From NCBI GenBank assembly GCA_019321725.1, contig CM033107.1:12825445-12889444 (forward strand): a DNA stretch of 64,000 nucleotides. The letters are read 5' to 3'. Below are positions 11,706 through 24,714 of this stretch, piece by piece. The notes beneath the pieces were generated by a model. It made no database searches. It was not told where the DNA came from and was given only the letters and a program-made list of their open reading frames with translations. The position numbers were made by a program, and so were the translations under genes. This stretch comes from Paulownia fortunei. Taxonomy: Eukaryota > Streptophyta > Magnoliopsida > Lamiales > Paulowniaceae. The stretch's first letter is position 1; the number at the start of each line of letters is the position of its first letter.

Positions 11706-11708
11706 TTA
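11668..11708. repeat. (TTTTG)n pentanucleotide microsatellite
   Basis: About seven consecutive GTTTT units are followed by a T run, in the untranslated leader between PBS and gag of the CRM-like element. Confidence 0.88.
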
Positions 11709-11791
11709 ATCAGAAACTAGAAAAATGAAGTAGGAATTTAGGAACAATAAGTGAATTAAAGGGATAATTCAAACTTGCCTTTGGAACCTAG

Positions 11792-11803
11792 GCTCTGATA
11801 CCA
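11792..11803 (-). other. Primer binding site of the CRM-like element, tRNA-iMet type
   Basis: The minus strand reads TGGTATCAGAGC, 7 bp inside the LTR terminus at 11811. Confidence 0.85.
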
Positions 11804-11810
11804 ATTAATA

Positions 11811-12696
11811 TGAACCTCACCAATGATACGACAAAACCCAACACCAAAATATGGAATCGAACCCCAAGATCTTTAAGACGCAAGTTCGGTGAACCTTGAC
11901 CGGTGACTAGCAAACCAAGAACCAAGGCTACAATTGTATATGGAACGCCACACCAAGAAAACTCAAGAACACTCAAGAATCTCGATGATAAGTTCGATTG
12001 TTTTGAACGCCACAAGAATAATTTGATAAGTTCAAAAGTTCTTTCAAGAATGAAAGAAGAACAAGATAAACTCTCCAATATTTTATAAATTTTGAATTAC
12101 TCCAGAGTATACAACTTGGTCCCCTTTAAATAGGTTTTAAACAATTGTAACTTATGAAAACAAAGAACTAAGAATAGGAAACTAATTATCCTATGGAAAC
12201 AAACTAATCAATAGACTAATCAAGTAAATCATGCCCATAATTCATCCCCAAATTTAGGAAACTTCAAAATCTTGCCTATAATATCATCTTAATCAAGAAA
12301 TCTTCAAGACAATAATCTTGGTCTTCCAAAAATGTGGAAAATGTGCATGTCTTCAATTAGGCTCCCGAAATCTTAGTAATTGACCTTTCCAAAGCTGAAA
12401 ACATGTGTCTTCAATTATGCTCCTCAACAATCGAAATCATGGTGATTAATTTCCCTTCAATCTGATTTGGAATTATTTAAAATAGATTTGGACTCATGTT
12501 GGGCCATGTGTTTTGCATTTCACCAACTTGTTGAATCAACCCATATAATACTTCTTTGAAATGCTTGACCCTAAATCATGTGATTGGTCAACTTGGTAAG
12601 CTTAGTGGATCATGTAATTGTTGACCTTGAGTCCTTCCAAGTCCACGTGTGAGTTCTCCCTCTTGTATGCATGAGTGTGTAGCTTCGTTTTCATCA
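11811..12696 (-). repeat. 5' LTR of the CRM-like element, about 886 bp
   Basis: On the minus strand it would begin TGATGAAAACG and end GAGGTTCA. The inner end is set by the PBS. The outer end is inferred from where copia integrase coding sequence resumes at 12697. The partner LTR is outside the window, so the outer boundary cannot be confirmed by comparison. Confidence 0.7.
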
Positions 12697-14754
12697 CTAT
12701 ACCCTAGAAATGGTCGCATATCTATTGAATAGAGTGCCAATAAAATTGGTGTCCAAAATACCATATAAGATGTGGTGTTGGAAAACCACCCTCCTACAAA
12801 TACCTTAGGATTTGGGGATACGTAAGCAGCAAATTGGATATGAGATCCAATTTATGCAAGTTTGTGGAGTATCCAAAATAATTCATTGGTAACTACTTTT
12901 ACAACTCCTAGTAACAAATGGTGTTTATTTCAAGGAATGACATCTTCTTAGAGGAGAAATTTTTATTGGAAAGAAATGATGAAGTCGTGGAATTTTAAGA
13001 AGTTTAAGAACCACAAGACGTCCCAACAAATATAGTAATGGACCAACCAGCTAAGGCTGAGCCTTCTGATACACAACTTTTCAGTAGATCCGAAAGGATC
13101 TCAAAACCACCTTAGAGGTATGGCTTTTTATTAGAGAACAACAAGGAGGTTCTCCCCTTAGATAGTAATCCAAGAACTTATGGAGAAGCGATGTCTAACA
13201 TCAACTCGGGAGTTGGCAAGATGCCATGTAATCTAAGATGTACTCTATGTACTCCAATAATGTATGGACCTTGGTGGACCCACTATAGAAAATAATTCAC
13301 ATTGGCTGTAAATGGGTCCACAAGTAAAAAATTTGAAGTAAATGGAGAGGTGATGACCTACAAAGCATGATTGATCGCACAAGGTTATACTCAGAAGTAA
13401 GGAATTAATTATGAGAAAACCTTTTTGCTAGTGGTGATGCTTAAATCCATCCAGATACTGCTAGCCATATCATCGTATTATGACTATGAGATATATTAGA
13501 TGGATGTGAAGACCGCTTCCTTTAATGGAAATATTAAGGAAAAGATCTATATGAGGCAGCCAGAAGATTTCATATCCAAATAGAGTGAGCAAAAGGTTTA
13601 CAAGTATTAGAGATCTATTTATAGACTCAAGCAGGCATCCCAAAGTTGGAACATCCGATTTAATGAGATAATCTAAATGTTTGATTTCCACAAAAACCTA
13701 AATGAACCTTGTGTCTACAAGAAGGTTATAGGAGTGCAGTTATATTTTTTGTGTTGTGTGTTGATGATATCCAACTCATTGGGAATAATGTAGGGATGTT
13801 GCAGTCAATAAAGACTTGGTTGTCTAACCAATTCTCCATGAGATATTTGGGAGATGCATCTTTCATACTTGGTATAAAGGTCTATAGAGATAGATCTAGA
13901 AAGATGATCGATTTATCCCAATCTACGTATATAGATAAGATGCTAAAGAGGTTAGCATGAAGGAATCCAAGAGAGAATATGTACTTATGAGCATGGCATC
14001 TCTCTCTCGAAGTCTATGTCACCTAAGACTCCCGAGGAAAGAAAAATGATGATTCGCATACCTTATACATCTACTATTAGAAGCATAATGTATGGGATGC
14101 TATGTACGAGGCCTGATGTCTCACATGCTCTGAGTGTCACGAGCAGATATCAGTCCAATCCAAGTGAGGAGCACTAGAAGGCTGTGAAGATGATCCTTAA
14201 GTACTTAAGAATGACTAAGGATATCTTTCTTATATACGATGCTAGAGAGCTGAAACTAGAAAACTACACTAATTCTAGTTTTTAGTCAGAGAAAGACAAC
14301 TCAAAGTCAATATCTGGATTCATAATCAGGTTAAATGAAATTGCAGTCAGTTGGAAGAGTTCCCAATAAGAAATGACCACGAACTCTGCTACTGAGGCTA
14401 AAATATTGTTGCATGGTTATAGCAAAGGAAGCTATTTAGATAAAAAAACTTCATCAAAAGGTTATGCGTAGTTTCATTCGTTGTTGATCCAATATTAATA
14501 TATTACAATAACAATGGAGCTATTGCACAAGCAAAAGAGTTGAGATCTCATCAACAATCTAAGAATATCTTGAGACGATACCATCTGATTAGAGATATCA
14601 TTGGTAGAGGCGACATCGTAGTAGATAGAGTCATTTTGGCAAAAAAATATAGCAGCCCACTAACTAAACCCTTAGCACAGAGAATATTCAAGGGATATTT
14701 TGAGAAGATGGGCCTGAGGTACATAAGCAATTGGTGCTAGGGTAAGTGTGACAT
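12697..14754 (+). pseudogene. Ty1/copia pol remnant: integrase end, reverse transcriptase, RNase H
   Basis: Translation on the plus strand, with many stops and frame changes, gives the copia order. The integrase C-terminal part has LEMVAYLLNRVP near 12705-12745. RT follows from about 13320, with YTQK, MDVKTA and LKQAS blocks. The catalytic CVDDIQLIG is near 13755-13780, and LGIKVYRDRSRKM lies just downstream. RNase H runs to LRRYHLIRDII near 14570-14600 and the end near 14740. The RT Asp pair is kept, but stops are frequent, so it is long dead. The 5' part is absent because the CRM-like element lies at its left edge and the rest would be beyond base 1. Confidence 0.9.
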
Positions 14755-15105
14755 TGTTATAGTAGTGCCCAGTGTACCAATTAGATTGCGTGTCTGTTAC
14801 TCTTGTATATTGTAATGATCTTTTTTTAAACACATTAATCGTAAAGGCATATTCTTTATATTATGCTTTGCATTTATTTTCTGCACATTAGATAAATTTC
14901 CTAAACCAACTTTAGCTATGGAGCATGATCGCGCATATGATGGTGATTTTAGAACATGCATCTATAATGGTCTTAAATTAGTCCGGGTCGAGGGATTTTG
15001 GGATAGGACATCAAATAGTCCAATAAGACATGCACATACAATGCATATTCAACTGAAGATGATGTCTCATTCTATAGGCATAGGCGTTATCAATTCTTAA
15101 TCCTA
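14755..15105 (+). repeat. Copia 3' LTR, first ~350 bp
   Basis: It starts TGTTATAGTAGTGCCC just after a degenerate polypurine tract (GGTAAGTGTGACAT) and the end of RNase H. Minus-strand relatives starting TGTTAGAGTAGTG are at 25455 and 27863. Homology to those copies in this orientation ends near 15105. Confidence 0.8.
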
Positions 15106-16145
15106 CTTATGGAGTTAAGAATTCAATACATACATAATCAAATAAGATACTTTGATTATGTTGTGAGAGGTTTTTGGAAGAGAAAAAAAAGTAAAGTGAT
15201 AAAAATAATTTCTCTTATTTTTATGTAGTGGCCAAAAATTGGGATAAATAATTCCCTTAAAATTTTCGGCCATTTCAAGTTATATGGGTGGTGAAAAATT
15301 ATCCCTTAATTTTCTTCCTTTCCCCATATTTTCTATGCGTTGAAATTGGTTGTTTGGTAGAGTCAAACTCTCCAAAAATAGCCAATTCAATTAACTCTCA
15401 TTCTCGAATGTATGTGGTCAATTTTGTGGACTTCTACAAGCCACAAAATCGGCCCTCTCTCTCTCTTCTTGATTGTCTTGGGCTCTTCCAATACAATCAA
15501 GATAGATATCTTATATATTTTCATATCTTCATAATATAATTAATAAATAAATAAATCATATTATCTTATTTATATTTCCTCTTTGAATAATTCAAATGGA
15601 CCGAAAATAATGAGCTACTTTGATTTTGGACTTGGACTATTGCAAACTCCATTAATTAATCCAATTAACTAAATTTACTCAAATTTAATTAATTGATCCA
15701 AACAACATTCCAAATGGACTTCCTAACCTTTTTAGATCCAATTAAATAATGTCATTACTTAATTAAATAATTAACTCAACCCATTAAATTAATTTAAGCC
15801 CCCAATTAATTAGTTGAATCAAACTACTTGGATTAATTCCTAGATTAGAAATGTTCATTTCTAATTTGTGTGTGACCTTTTAAGTTCACAACTAGACTAG
15901 CAGTGGACTTACAATATTTGCAACTTATGAATAATAGTTATTTTGATTAACTATTCAATTAATTAATCCACTTGGAATTAACTCCTTAATTTCAAGAATC
16001 TCACAAACTATGGGAAACACCTAGCAAGTATATCATGGTTCCTAGTCTTAGGTGAAATAGCGAGCGAACCTATTTCAATTACGAGTACCATACATGTAAG
16101 GTTCTTCCATCATCTAATCTCCTGATTAAGTCTAGGCTACTAGCG
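15106..16145 (-). repeat. Inner part of the same copia-type LTR, inverted
   Basis: This AT-rich, TTAATTAA-laden segment resembles 22591-24000 in reverse orientation and 26500-27130 in the same orientation. One shared block concerns a 'candidate cttaggtgaaat...ctaatctcc' stretch near 16050-16130. Its orientation is opposite to the adjoining LTR start, implying rearrangement. There is no gene. Confidence 0.55.
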
Positions 16146-17224
16146 ACCCCAAATAGGTGGAAACAAACCACAAGTGCTCAGTGTCAATAAGTAATAAAGA
16201 GTGAGTAGAGTATTGTATCCCTAGGTATTACGTATGTAATTACCAAAATATAGATTACATATATTATGTTTTACCTAACAATTATAGTGGTGATTGAATT
16301 AAGATGCAATAACTACCAAATTTAACAAAAGCAACTAAAACCAAGGAGATTAAATGATTGAATTTAGTACTAATAAGAGTCAAGACACTAGTTAGTCATC
16401 CCATATCGTTATGAACCTAGCTCAATTATGATTACGAATGATGTGGGTTATGTGACGGCAGGTCCTTCTAATATAATTGGTTCTCTCTCTCGACTCGGAC
16501 CAAATCTACCCCTAGTAGGCCCCCACGCCATTTCTAGCTAAGGGTCATCCCACTAAAAGTGCCTTGAGATTTGTGAATTCTACTAGCTTTCGATTTTCAC
16601 ACTTATGACTACCATATATACCTATGTATATATTTCTATAGAGGTCGGTCCGTGGCATATACTACCCAATCTATTGTTACAACCACATATCTCGATCTTA
16701 TTACAATAATTAAAATCAACTTGAAATTAGTCAAGTCTCAAGAAGCATTAAAAACATAGTATATGCTCATCACAATATAAATAACATTCCAATTAAAATA
16801 TAAGCATCAACTCATAACTCCATTAAGATGACTTTTCAAGCCTTGACAAAAGTGGTTTAGTTCATATTGAAATTAAACTAGCACAAAGTGTTTACCAATA
16901 TCATGATTCTTACAAATTTCTCAAAATTAAGCAAAATGAAAGAAGAAATTAAAATAAATGATTACAACCACTAGGTGATTCTTCACTTCTTCTTCAAAAT
17001 CTTCAATGCCTAATTAAGCTCTTCCTCTTCTTGTCTTCAATTCCCAAACTCCTTTGTGAATGGGTAATAAGTTGATGGATTAAGTGTATGGAGTTACATG
17101 GTAGAATGAGTATTTTAATAGAGAGAAAATTGTGTGTAGATTATGGTGTATAGTGTGTGTGGGTGATGAATTATGTATTTTATGGTGTGTGAATTGAATA
17201 TATGTGATAAAAAAAAGAATATAT
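16146..17224. other. No gene recognised; probable degenerate repeat sequence
   Basis: AT-rich non-coding sequence with no ORF of interest. Its style resembles untranslated LTR-element DNA, and part near 17130-17200 (GTGTGTGTGGGTGATGAATTATG) recurs near 24296-24330. I cannot assign a family. Confidence 0.5.
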
Positions 17225-20200
17225 TGGTCAATATATTGGATATTCATAGGTTATATGTTATAATCTTGAAAGTGTTAAAAGTATTACTAGTGAGCTTATA
17301 TGATTAGATTCAATAAGATCGAGATGTTTTAAAAGTATACATCCATAAATTAACACACTTGAGATATTGGACATGATACAATGTAATTTAAGTGTCATAT
17401 TACAAGCTCCATACGTTTATATGATTTTAAAAATATAAACTAGACAATCATTTAAGAATCGGATGCCAATCAGTTTAGAATTCAAATGAACGGTTAAAAA
17501 ATTAGGGTATAATTTATTATCCGATCATATGAAAATTAAAATAGGTTGTAAATAGATAAATAAATAATAAGAAACACTAGATTAGAGTTGTATAAGGTGT
17601 GTATAACATCATATTTGAACCACTACTTGACACCTCAAGCTTTGCCACTTCAAGCTACCACCTCACCCTTTCTTCATTTCTATCATTGAACCACAATCAA
17701 AAATCATTTCTGAGTTATTTCATCTTCCAACCCTCCATAGTGAATTTTAGAATTGCTAAGGTAAATAAGTGATTTTAGGCAATTCTATAATATGATTACA
17801 TTGCTCTACATGTTAGCTAAGAGTGGTAAAAATTTGGGAGTGATTGGATATGCTTAAGTATGTCAAAATTATCATGCAACTAAATTGGACCGCAATAAAA
17901 TATGAAAATATGAATCTATCTCATTTGATAATTTAGCATGTTTCGACCTAAACATGTTGCTATTGAGTTCTAACAATTAGATACATACTATTATAGTTAT
18001 AATACTTCACTTACATGATGTTTACATGTATCTAAGATGAGAAATTAAGGTATTTGAGGGACTATATTGAATTCTAGTTTGTAAAAGCTTGATTGTTACC
18101 TAGATAGCTTGGTGCTCAAGGTCTTAGTATGAGATTTTGTTCTTTCAACTTGCCAAATTGGGAATGGTGCTTGATGTTAGGTTATATTATAGGCTATTTT
18201 ACATCTAAAATTGGAGGGGAATACTAAACAAATCTAGACTAAACCACCAACTAAGTGAAATGTAAGTAAAGATCTATTTGCAACTGCAATGCATGAACAT
18301 AGTACGTCTTGAAACATTTATACCTAATGTGTTGATGATATTTAAATTGATTGGATGACAAGTATATTATGTACTTTAAGAGTCTTATGACTCTTGAAAC
18401 ATGTTGAGAGCAAGATGACTTACATTTCATAATGAATATACCACTCATGAGCATTTATATGTGCATACATGACATGTGGGTACAACTGAGGTTCTTACAT
18501 ATATTATATGATTTAAGAAATGATTTTTATGAATAAAGATGTTTATTGGCCACTACTAGTGCACCGAGGCATGTGAGACATACTTATGTGATATTTTAGG
18601 TTATATTAAATCATAAATTTTTCATGAGTCTGAGGTTGATCCATAGGAAAATTACTTGAAGAATTCAGGATTATAATTCTTAAAAACATGGAATTTATGT
18701 GATTCAAAATATATGAAAAATTAATGTAAGTTTTAACTAAAGAAAAACCAAAGTAATAAAAGTATTGAGGATTAGGGATCCAGTCTTGAGTTTTAGATAG
18801 AGAAATAATCATTTATTCTTTTTGCCTCTCTTAATTACCATTATTGGAATCCATACATAATGAAGGTTCCAATTGGAAGATATTATGAAATTGCTCATGC
18901 AATAAGGTAATCATGATATTGTTTTATTATTTGCAAACTATATCTTAACGCCAACACTTATTTATGGGATCAAGTATTTATGCACACATTTATCAATAAC
19001 AAATCAAGATTTTACATTAGCAGTCGATGGGGTAGAACCGTACAATAAGATAAATGAACTCAAGTATTTATTATGTCATTAGAGATACATAAATAAAAAA
19101 TCATCACAAAACAAGTAGGGTTTAGATCAAAACTCAAAATAATAATACAACATACTTAAATATTTTCTACTCTTATAACCGTTCATCTTTCTCCATCAAA
19201 AGGTTCACCCTTTTTTCTTAGCAAAATAAAATTTAGAAAGATATAATAAAAGTAGGAAAGACTAAAAATAGAAGAGAAACTATAAAATGCATATTTATTA
19301 CTACTAGAAAACTTACATTATTAGAAAACATACATACTAGAAAACATAGCCTAAATAAACCCCTTTACATCCCTACCCCACCCCCACCCCCCACCCCCAC
19401 TCTTAAAAACTTAATACATGGCTTATTTATAGTACTTGGAGTATGCTAGAGGCTAAAAAAATAATGGAGGAGTTATTCAAGTGGTATGCTAGTTGCCAAG
19501 AGTTGGTAAGTTGTTACACCAAGCCCTTAAAATTCTCACCTACCTAATTGAATTGCATTTTTAAGTCTGATACAACCAAATTGGATAATGAGTAAAGAAC
19601 AAAACTTGTAGATCTTTTGGTGTTGATATATTTTCATATATCATTTATCAAATTTGGCTATTGGATGAGGTAGATGTAGTCAAATTACCAAATCATATCC
19701 AAGAGTCGTCCTTTAAAAGCAGCATCACATTGCAGCATATGTTTTTAACGTTTTGACACATTTTTTTACCATCTTATCTTTTGAAAACATATCTAAATTT
19801 CAGCCCAAAATCAATTTGAGCTTAAGAAATATGACCCAATTGGTCAAATAAGTTAATACTAGGCTGAACTCTTATCTCATTTTTTGGTGATCCATTTTGT
19901 GCAACCACTTGGAAGAATTTTCTGTTATAATCAAAATTGAATTGGGTTGACCTTTAACTGAAAAGTTTTAGTTCTGTCTCTTGGCTTTCAAATGAAGTAA
20001 GATTCAGGTCCATAGAGCTTTTGATCATAGAGTTATGCCCAAAATACAAAAATTGTACGAGTATGGAAACATGCTTCTTTTGATCTTTTTATATTCATTG
20101 ATTTCTTAACACAAAATATTAATAAAACAATAATATTAATAAGAATAAATAAAGAAAAGTGTAAGGATTTGATATAAAAATATATCAAAATATGCACTTA

Positions 20201-20679
20201 TCAATATCTTAGAGATAAGTTGCATGAGATTTTATATTATACACTTGGCATGCATGGTTTTTACTTATTGAGCATTAGTTCATGTAGTTCATGCATTGTA
20301 GGTGAGCATGGTGAGACTTGATAGTGAAACTCCTACAGGCTTTCAAAGATCAATGTACATGGATGCGACCTGTTGGGCTATTTTGTGGGATGTGCTTTTG
20401 ATTTTACAGTTTATTATATTATATTAGTGACTTTATCCTGTATATCACTTTCAAAACTCCTTTGTGATAGAGAGTTTGAGTTTGTGATTATTTTGACAGA
20501 CCTTGTTATTATTTTAGTAACTACTTATGTATATACAGTATGACATGATATGAAAGCACTTTACTTTTATCAATATTTTATCAAACTAACTAGCTAGAAT
20601 TAAAAGTTATACACACTCATACATGCACAAATTATGTTGCACAGGTTATTTATATACATATTTTTGGGAGGTTGTGACA
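17225..20679 (+). repeat. Tekay-like LTR, 5'-truncated, split by a 1.6-kb insertion
   Basis: 17225-18604 and 20209-20679 together correspond to the plus-strand version of the 2204-5065 LTR. Matching blocks include GGTAAAAATTTGGGAGTGAT near 17830, CACTACTAGTGCACCGAGG near 18555 and GAGCATTAGTTCATGTAGTT near 20270. The terminus is diverged (GGAGGTTGTGACA at 20679). It lacks about the first 260 bp and has no adjacent PBS. Divergence suggests an older copy than those in the left part. Confidence 0.8.
18605..20208. mobile_element. Unclassified 1.6-kb insertion inside the LTR
   Basis: Homology to the surrounding LTR stops near 18604 and resumes near 20209. The right edge read on the minus strand starts TGATAAGTGCATATTTTG, which has the look of an LTR start. 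I cannot fix the left terminus or find a clear target duplication. It has no coding sequence. A short C-rich run (CCCCACCCCCACCCCCC) lies near 19375-19400. Confidence 0.45.
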
Positions 20680-22590
20680 TGCATTGTACATACCATTATT
20701 TAAAAGATGCTCAAAGGGATGACTAGTGAATCAAAATGTGATCATAGTAAGCTTAAAAGGCAAAAACGAGTCAAAGATAGCCTAAATTATTTTCATAATT
20801 GCTAGTTCTCTAGGATTTTATCTTAAAGGGTAACCAAGCAAGTTCTAGAAGACCACAGAATGACTAAAAAGACTCACTGGAAGTGTAATATAATACCAAG
20901 TAACATGCAATTTACAAGATTTCGACACAACGTGCTTAATGAAAATTCATCATTCATGACAAAGACCAACTACACATAAGAATTGCCATGTTACAAGACT
21001 AGAAATTTTTCTTTCCTCTAAACTTTATACAATATCAATTATGTTTCATCATATGCCATCTAATTCACTCTCAAATTTTATAGAGTTTTATTCTTGAATT
21101 CCCTCTCTCAAATGCTAAATTGACTATGAGTTCCAACATGAATTTTAATATATCTATAAAAACTCAAAAATAAAACTTTACAAAAGTTTAATGAATTCTT
21201 TTTTAAAATTTCAAAGGTTTCATAAGCTTCTCAACTCTATAATTCCTAAGTTGTGTTATCCTTATGATCATGTATAATCTTTCCTATTTCGAGTATCGAA
21301 ACTCATACATCAAATAATCTCAATTAATGACCAAATAATTAAGATGCAATATTAAACAAGATAACATAAACAAGATGAATAACTTGAACTAATATTGTTT
21401 AGAACTCAAAATATAGGATTAAACAAGGTTACATCATCCTCTAGAAAGAAAAGTTTAGTTCATCATAGATGAACACAACTTCAAGAAATATATAAGAAAG
21501 AGCATGGAAATTATTCACCAATTTGTGAAGTGAGAAGAATGGTTGAATTTCTCCAAGCCTCCAAGAATGGCCATTGTATCCAAGAATGGCTTCCTTCTCT
21601 CCAAGCCTTTCCCTCAATGGCTATTTGGTTGATGCCAATGTTCTTTTTTTAACTTTTCAAGATGATTCCTCCCTCAAAAGTCTTCCAAAAATCTCTGAAA
21701 TTCTTCCCATTTTCTTTGCTTTTCCCCTATTTTTCTCTCCACTAACTCATTTTTCTTAGCTAGTTGAGCCTTTTTTTTCTCCAACAAACTCCCTTTTCTA
21801 AGCAAATTGTAGCCCCCTAAGAGACCCCAAAGTCTTTTTGGAAGTTAGTTTTTATAGTTTCCCATAATTACTATCCAAAATCTGAGTCAAGAAAATGCAC
21901 TTTCAGAATTTTCAAGCCATTTAGCGCCTAGGCCTAAAAGAACGACATCTAGGCACCATGTATTCTATTTTTGGCAGCTTCAAATGGTGCCTATGTACAG
22001 AAGAATAGCGCCTAGGAGCCATGTATTCTATTTTTAGTAGTTTTGCGCCCAAGTTCAAGTAGAATCATCTTTCTTGCAAACCATTTTTGAGCTCTTTCTT
22101 TTTTGAATTAGCTTTTATGTCTTCTAATGCATTGTATATCTATGTCTTCGTTTTTCATAGATGCTTGACTAAACTAGATATGATATTTTGGAGAGAGTTA
22201 TGTATAAAATACCAAAATGTGTCATAGTAGAAAGTTTCAACCCAATGCTGGCTCTTAAACTTGATTTTTCTCATTGAACTTGAAAGAACTGGATTTTATG
22301 GTGAACATAAAAGTTATAAATCTATCTCATAACTTTCCAATAGATCAAGAATCAAGTAAATATAAAATTGGATCAAAGATTTATAATTAAAATATAAACA
22401 CTGCCATCAATAGCACCACAATGCAGTTATTCAAAATTTCAACCAAGTTTTTATTTTTTTCTATTTTCTTCTCATTTTGTCATTACCTACAAGATTTTAA
22501 ACTAAATTCATAAAAAGTAACTTAAATACTTAAAAACAAACCAAATACTAATTAAAAGACATATGAATTATTAGTATAAAATCAACTTAT
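20680..22590. other. No gene recognised; AT-rich, probable LTR-element remains
   Basis: There is no convincing coding sequence. The right edge (ATCAACTTATCA near 22575-22590) resembles the end of the insertion at 20208, and small phrases near 21560-21610 are internally repeated (CCAAGAATGGC). I cannot define termini. Confidence 0.4.
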
Positions 22591-24290
22591 CAGTAACATC
22601 TTCATGTGTGGAGATTAATGAGTGACCAACAAAGGATTCATCACCTACCTAGATAAATAGGAGAATCTCCTATATGTTCCACTTTACTTGACTTTAAAAT
22701 CCTTAGCCAAGGTTGGATGTAAAGTAGACGTGGATTTTTCTAATTAGTCATTATCGAGTCAAACTACTAGGAATGGATACATAGTTATTGAGCTATTGGG
22801 GTTTCGACTAATAATCTATGTCTTAGACTTAATTAGGAGGTTAGATGATAGAAGGATCGTACTTGCATGAAATTCATAATTGGAATAGGTTCGCACTTTC
22901 ACCTAAGACTAGGAGTCATGATGTACTATTAAGTGTTTCCCATGTCTTGTGGGTTAATTCCAAAAGGATTAATTAATTGGATTAATTTATCGTAACAATT
23001 AATTATTCAACTAAGTCATAAGAGTTACAAGCCCACAACTAGTTTAGAGTGAACCTATAGGATCACACACTAAGTTGAAAAGAATACACTTCTAACTAGA
23101 ACATATCCAAGGGTTGGAACACATTAATTAATATAAATTAATTAATTTGAGGCTCAAAATTGATTTCAGGAGTTAAATCAACTTATCTAATTAAATAATA
23201 TAATTCTTTAATTAGACCTAATAAGATTAGGGAGTCTATGTCGGCCTAATTAATTAATTGATATGATTAATTAATTAAGTAGGGTATAAATTAATTTAAG
23301 GAGTTAAATTATTTATCCAATTAAATAATGTGGTTATTTAATTAGACCTAATATGATTAGAAGCCCTACATATGATCAAATTAATTAATTAATAAGATTA
23401 ATTAATTAATTAAATATATTAAATAATGAGATTATTTAATAGGTTCTAATATGATTAGAAAGCCCAAGTGGAACTAATTAATTAATTGGATCAATTAATT
23501 AAGTTGGGCATATTTAATTGATGGAAATCAATTAATTGAACTTAATTAATTTAATTAAAGTTCAAGCCCAATTAGGTCTCGTAGGAGGCCCATTAGGAAG
23601 TTTAATTATAAGAATTAAACTTATCTTAGAGTTTGATGGAAAGAATGAATCAAATAAAGAAAGGAACATGTCGAAACCTAGTGGGACTAGGATTGGAGGA
23701 GTCCTATGAGAGGACTCCCCATCATGGCCAATTTTTAGAGCTCTTTAGGAGAGAGAAATTGACCAGCAACATGACACAAAAACCGCCTCCCTTCTCTTCC
23801 TTCTTGATTCTTTTCTTCTCTCAAAAGGTTCCACCATTCGATCATGGTTTAATTCTTCTATTCACTAGATGAATTAAGAATTGAACTCCATATATTCTAG
23901 AGAGAATAAGGTCTTTGAATTTACTAGCATGGATTCAACTGGTGTAGAAATTTTCAACGTATGGATACATTTAGAGAGGTAACACTTGAGACTCTAAGCG
24001 AATCATTTCTTACATGAGGGGTTTGGAATCAAGAATTGTGAAAATAGTCCATGGATTGATTCAAGATTCACGAAGAATTTCGTGGAAAGAAAATAATTTG
24101 AATCATTTCTTGCACCTTCAATAGTCGGAGTGCAAATTAAGATAAAGATTTCTGAAACCTTCTTGCTTTAAGTATAAAAAATGCATAATTGAGTAATTGC
24201 GAAAGGATTTTGGAATGTAATGTATGTTTATTATTGAAAAATTTTAAATTATGTTGCATATATGTTTCCTGGGACTGTGCGAACCCATCA
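22591..24290 (+). repeat. Copia-type long AT-rich LTR, 5'-truncated fragment
   Basis: The left part (22600-23000) matches the reverse complement of 27000-27300, including the block around ATAGGAGAATCTCCTAT. The right part (23900-24200) resembles 26090-26300 in the same orientation. The middle is dominated by TTAATTAATT repeats. The first part of the LTR (TGTTAGAGTAG...) is missing. A small open frame at 23633-23872 lies inside this repeat and is not supported as a gene. Confidence 0.6.
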
Positions 24291-24714
24291 TGTAGTGTGT
24301 GTGGGTGATGAATTATGTGTTGTATGATGTATGAATTGAAGATATAGGTAAATTATGGTGTGTATAGTGTATCTATCACGAGCATCACATGAGTATTGAT
24401 GTATAGGTGTATCTAATATGTATATCTCATACAAGATACTAAAATTCATGATTCATCACCATTTATCGCACAAAAATAGCATCAGCATCATTTCTGTTAA
24501 TAGGGTAAAGCCTAGGCGTTGTAGATTCTACCTAATGTTTCAATATTTTCAAATTTTCAGCATTTTAGTCTCATTTTTCATCAATCACCTCAATCTATAT
24601 ACCTATCCAAAATTTAACAAAGGATAAGTGCATAAATCTATCAATTATATGACAAAACATCCTAATTTATCTATTGAGAGTGTTAGAAACATGTTAAATT
24701 TTGACCTTATCAGG
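24291..24714. other. No gene recognised
   Basis: AT-rich non-coding stretch. The first 60 bp resemble 17140-17200. The short ORF at 24418-24627 has no recognisable domain. Confidence 0.45.

Larger units (their letters stand above)
1..12696 (-). mobile_element. CRM-like Ty3/gypsy retrotransposon, 3' end outside the window, interrupted by two younger insertions
   Basis: Pieces of one minus-strand element occur in the correct order. The 5' LTR is at 11811-12696, the PBS at 11792-11803, gag at about 11250-10677 and 6283-5800, protease near 5600, and RT, RNase H and integrase from 5270 through 2203 to base 1. The two gaps are filled by Tekay-like LTR material (2204-5065 and 6284-10676). The 3' LTR and polypurine tract would lie left of base 1. 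The RT wording (for example WKTAF followed by GLYE) and integrase wording (FSKMAHFI) fit my recollection of the CRM or a related chromovirus clade; that placement is tentative. The right LTR edge abuts copia integrase sequence, so the element probably inserted into a copia element. Its target duplication cannot be checked because the left end is missing. Confidence 0.85.

Noticed and set aside
23633..23872. 79-residue plus-strand ORF
   Set aside because: It falls within a copia-type LTR fragment; the other copies of that LTR do not keep a frame.
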